From Pseudomonadota bacterium (GTDB lineage Bacteria > Cyanobacteriota > Vampirovibrionia > LMEP-6097): DNA of 8,305 nucleotides. The notes below the pieces were generated by a model. That model was given only the letters and a program-made list of their open reading frames with translations. It was not told the origin of the DNA and did no database searches. This document shows positions 7,496-8,305 of the stretch, one piece after another. Numbering within the stretch: position 1 is the stretch's first letter; each line of letters starts with the position of its first letter. Made by a program: the position numbers and the translations under genes. The DNA lies in NCBI GenBank assembly GCA_009924885.1, contig RFQS01000103.1, positions 1 to 8,305 on the forward strand, written 5' to 3'.

Positions 7496-8305
7496 CTATT
7501 TTTGTACAGCAAGATTTCTGTGATTTTCAGCATTTACTTTAGACTGATTAATGATCTCCTTACATAAATGCTTAGCTTCTTCTATATCAAGTTCCAAGAT
7601 TCTCTTTCTGAGCCAAGAGCCAATGGCAATGCCATGAATTTTCACGCCCCGAGCATGTGCTTTAGCTAGGCTTTTATCATCAACTCCGCCAGCGATCTGC
7701 ACGAAAATATTAGGTAGAAGTAAATTATTTTCCTTCAGTGCTTTTAAAACGACGTCTGCGTTATGTATGCTTTTTAAATCTTTATCGGTATTGTTGGGAA
7801 GTCTTGCACCAGACTGGGGAATGCCATCACACTGAATAATAATCAGGCGATCTTCAAAGTTGGGCTGCTCACGTGTCATTCTTGCGATAAATATCGCTGA
7901 TTCAGCAAGCTCCTCATCGGTCATTTTTTCTGAACCAATAGAGAATGATTCGAGTTTTATGGAATTTAAATCAAGTTTTAAGTAGAAATTTTCCAATGCC
8001 TCAAGATCCTCTCCTAAGTGAATTTCAAAGGCAGAGGCTCCTAGGAGAAATAATCGATTTAACTCAAGTGGGTTCGATGCTGACCAATTTTCAAAATCTA
8101 AGGCATCGTAAGGGCAGTATTCAAGACAGTTAGAGCAGCCAAAGCATAAATCAGCTTCATAGCTGAAGAGATTTAAATCACTAAAAGCTGCAGATGGGCA
8201 GCTAGGTATGCAGAGCTGACATTTAGTACATTTATCTTCGTTAACTAGGATTCTTCTAAAATGGGGGTCTTTATCAATATTTACACTTATCATTAATAGT
8301 GGTTT
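7496..8305 (-). CDS. ldpA: LdpA-like double [4Fe-4S] protein, 5'-truncated by window edge
   Basis: LdpA (light-dependent period) is a cyanobacterial iron-sulfur protein that in Synechococcus elongatus links cellular redox state to circadian period. Here 269 codons are visible and the frame is open at the right edge. Reading in from the edge gives KPLLMISVNIDKDPHFRR, which matches the internal PWLMVSLN-DPHFRK region I recall from cyanobacterial LdpA. The ATG at 8293 is therefore internal, and an N-terminal domain of roughly 100 residues should lie beyond the window. Counting from that Met, two bacterial ferredoxin motifs bind clusters: C22-C25-C28-C32 and C50-C53-C56-C60, each followed by Pro. 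The C-terminal LdpA domain follows, with QCDGIPQSG (154-162), VQIAGGVDDKS (198-208) and GIAIGSWLRK (221-230). It is upstream of the Ycf45-like gene on the same strand. Family assignment is strong; a clock role here is doubtful. Confidence 0.87.
   Translation of the reverse strand, partial: KPLLMISVNIDKDPHFRRILVNEDKCTKCQLCIPSCPSAAFSDLNLFSYEADLCFGCSNCLEYCPYDALDFENWSASNPLELNRLFLLGASAFEIHLGEDLEALENFYLKLDLNSIKLESFSIGSEKMTDEELAESAIFIARMTREQPNFEDRLIIIQCDGIPQSGARLPNNTDKDLKSIHNADVVLKALKENNLLLPNIFVQIAGGVDDKSLAKAHARGVKIHGIAIGSWLRKRILELDIEEAKHLCKEIINQSKVNAENHRNLAVQK

Noticed and set aside
7945..8133. Plus-strand ORF of 62 codons
   Set aside because: Antisense to ldpA, including its second Cys cluster; no start signal.

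Overview
The window looks like a chromosomal piece of an AT-rich, cyanobacterium-related bacterium. The best lineage clue is the minus-strand pair at the right end: an LdpA-type iron-sulfur protein followed by a Ycf45/SpoIIIAA-like AAA ATPase. Both families are characteristic of Cyanobacteriota. The low GC, the short Ycf45-like protein and the absence of any photosynthesis gene in this stretch point to the non-photosynthetic sister group (Melainabacteria/Vampirovibrionia) rather than a typical cyanobacterium. That placement is inference from gene content, not from a phylogeny. The murB gene and signal-peptide-bearing protein fit a peptidoglycan-walled cell, and the oxygen-dependent protoporphyrinogen oxidase homologue suggests haem synthesis and some exposure to oxygen.

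Layout, left to right. Positions 1-723 (minus) are the N-terminal 241 codons of an unrecognised exported protein that runs off the left edge. It is divergent from murB (plus, start near 829, stop at 1743), a type II UDP-N-acetylenolpyruvoylglucosamine reductase. A consensus extended -10 promoter then drives a small orphan gene (1858-2211, plus) for a 117-residue protein with a hydrophobic N-terminus and a very basic C-terminal half. The following 190 bp hold a curious open but start-less stretch, alternative hairpins, and a strong bidirectional terminator (2331-2373) that also ends the groES-groEL operon arriving from the right (minus; groEL 2403-4040, groES 4066-4377). The groESL promoter has an extended -10 and no CIRCE box, but carries a different inverted repeat over its -35 region.

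Divergent from groES is a protoporphyrinogen oxidase-like flavoprotein gene (plus, about 4570-6114). It converges on the Ycf45-like ATPase gene (minus, 6095-7450); the two genes overlap tail-to-tail by 20 bp within a near-palindrome. The ATPase gene lies 45 bp downstream of the ldpA-like gene (minus, 7496 to the right edge), and the two probably form one transcript. The ldpA gene is cut by the window: its reading frame is still open at base 8305, so the ATG at 8293 is almost certainly internal.

Most of the window is housekeeping: cell wall, chaperonin and haem. The parts least explained by known biology are the ldpA/ycf45-like pair outside its usual photosynthetic and circadian setting, the orphan basic protein with its odd 3' region, the unrecognised exported protein, and the non-CIRCE operator candidate. 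No tRNA, rRNA, CRISPR array, insertion sequence or phage gene was seen, and no gene-free stretch exceeds 300 bases.
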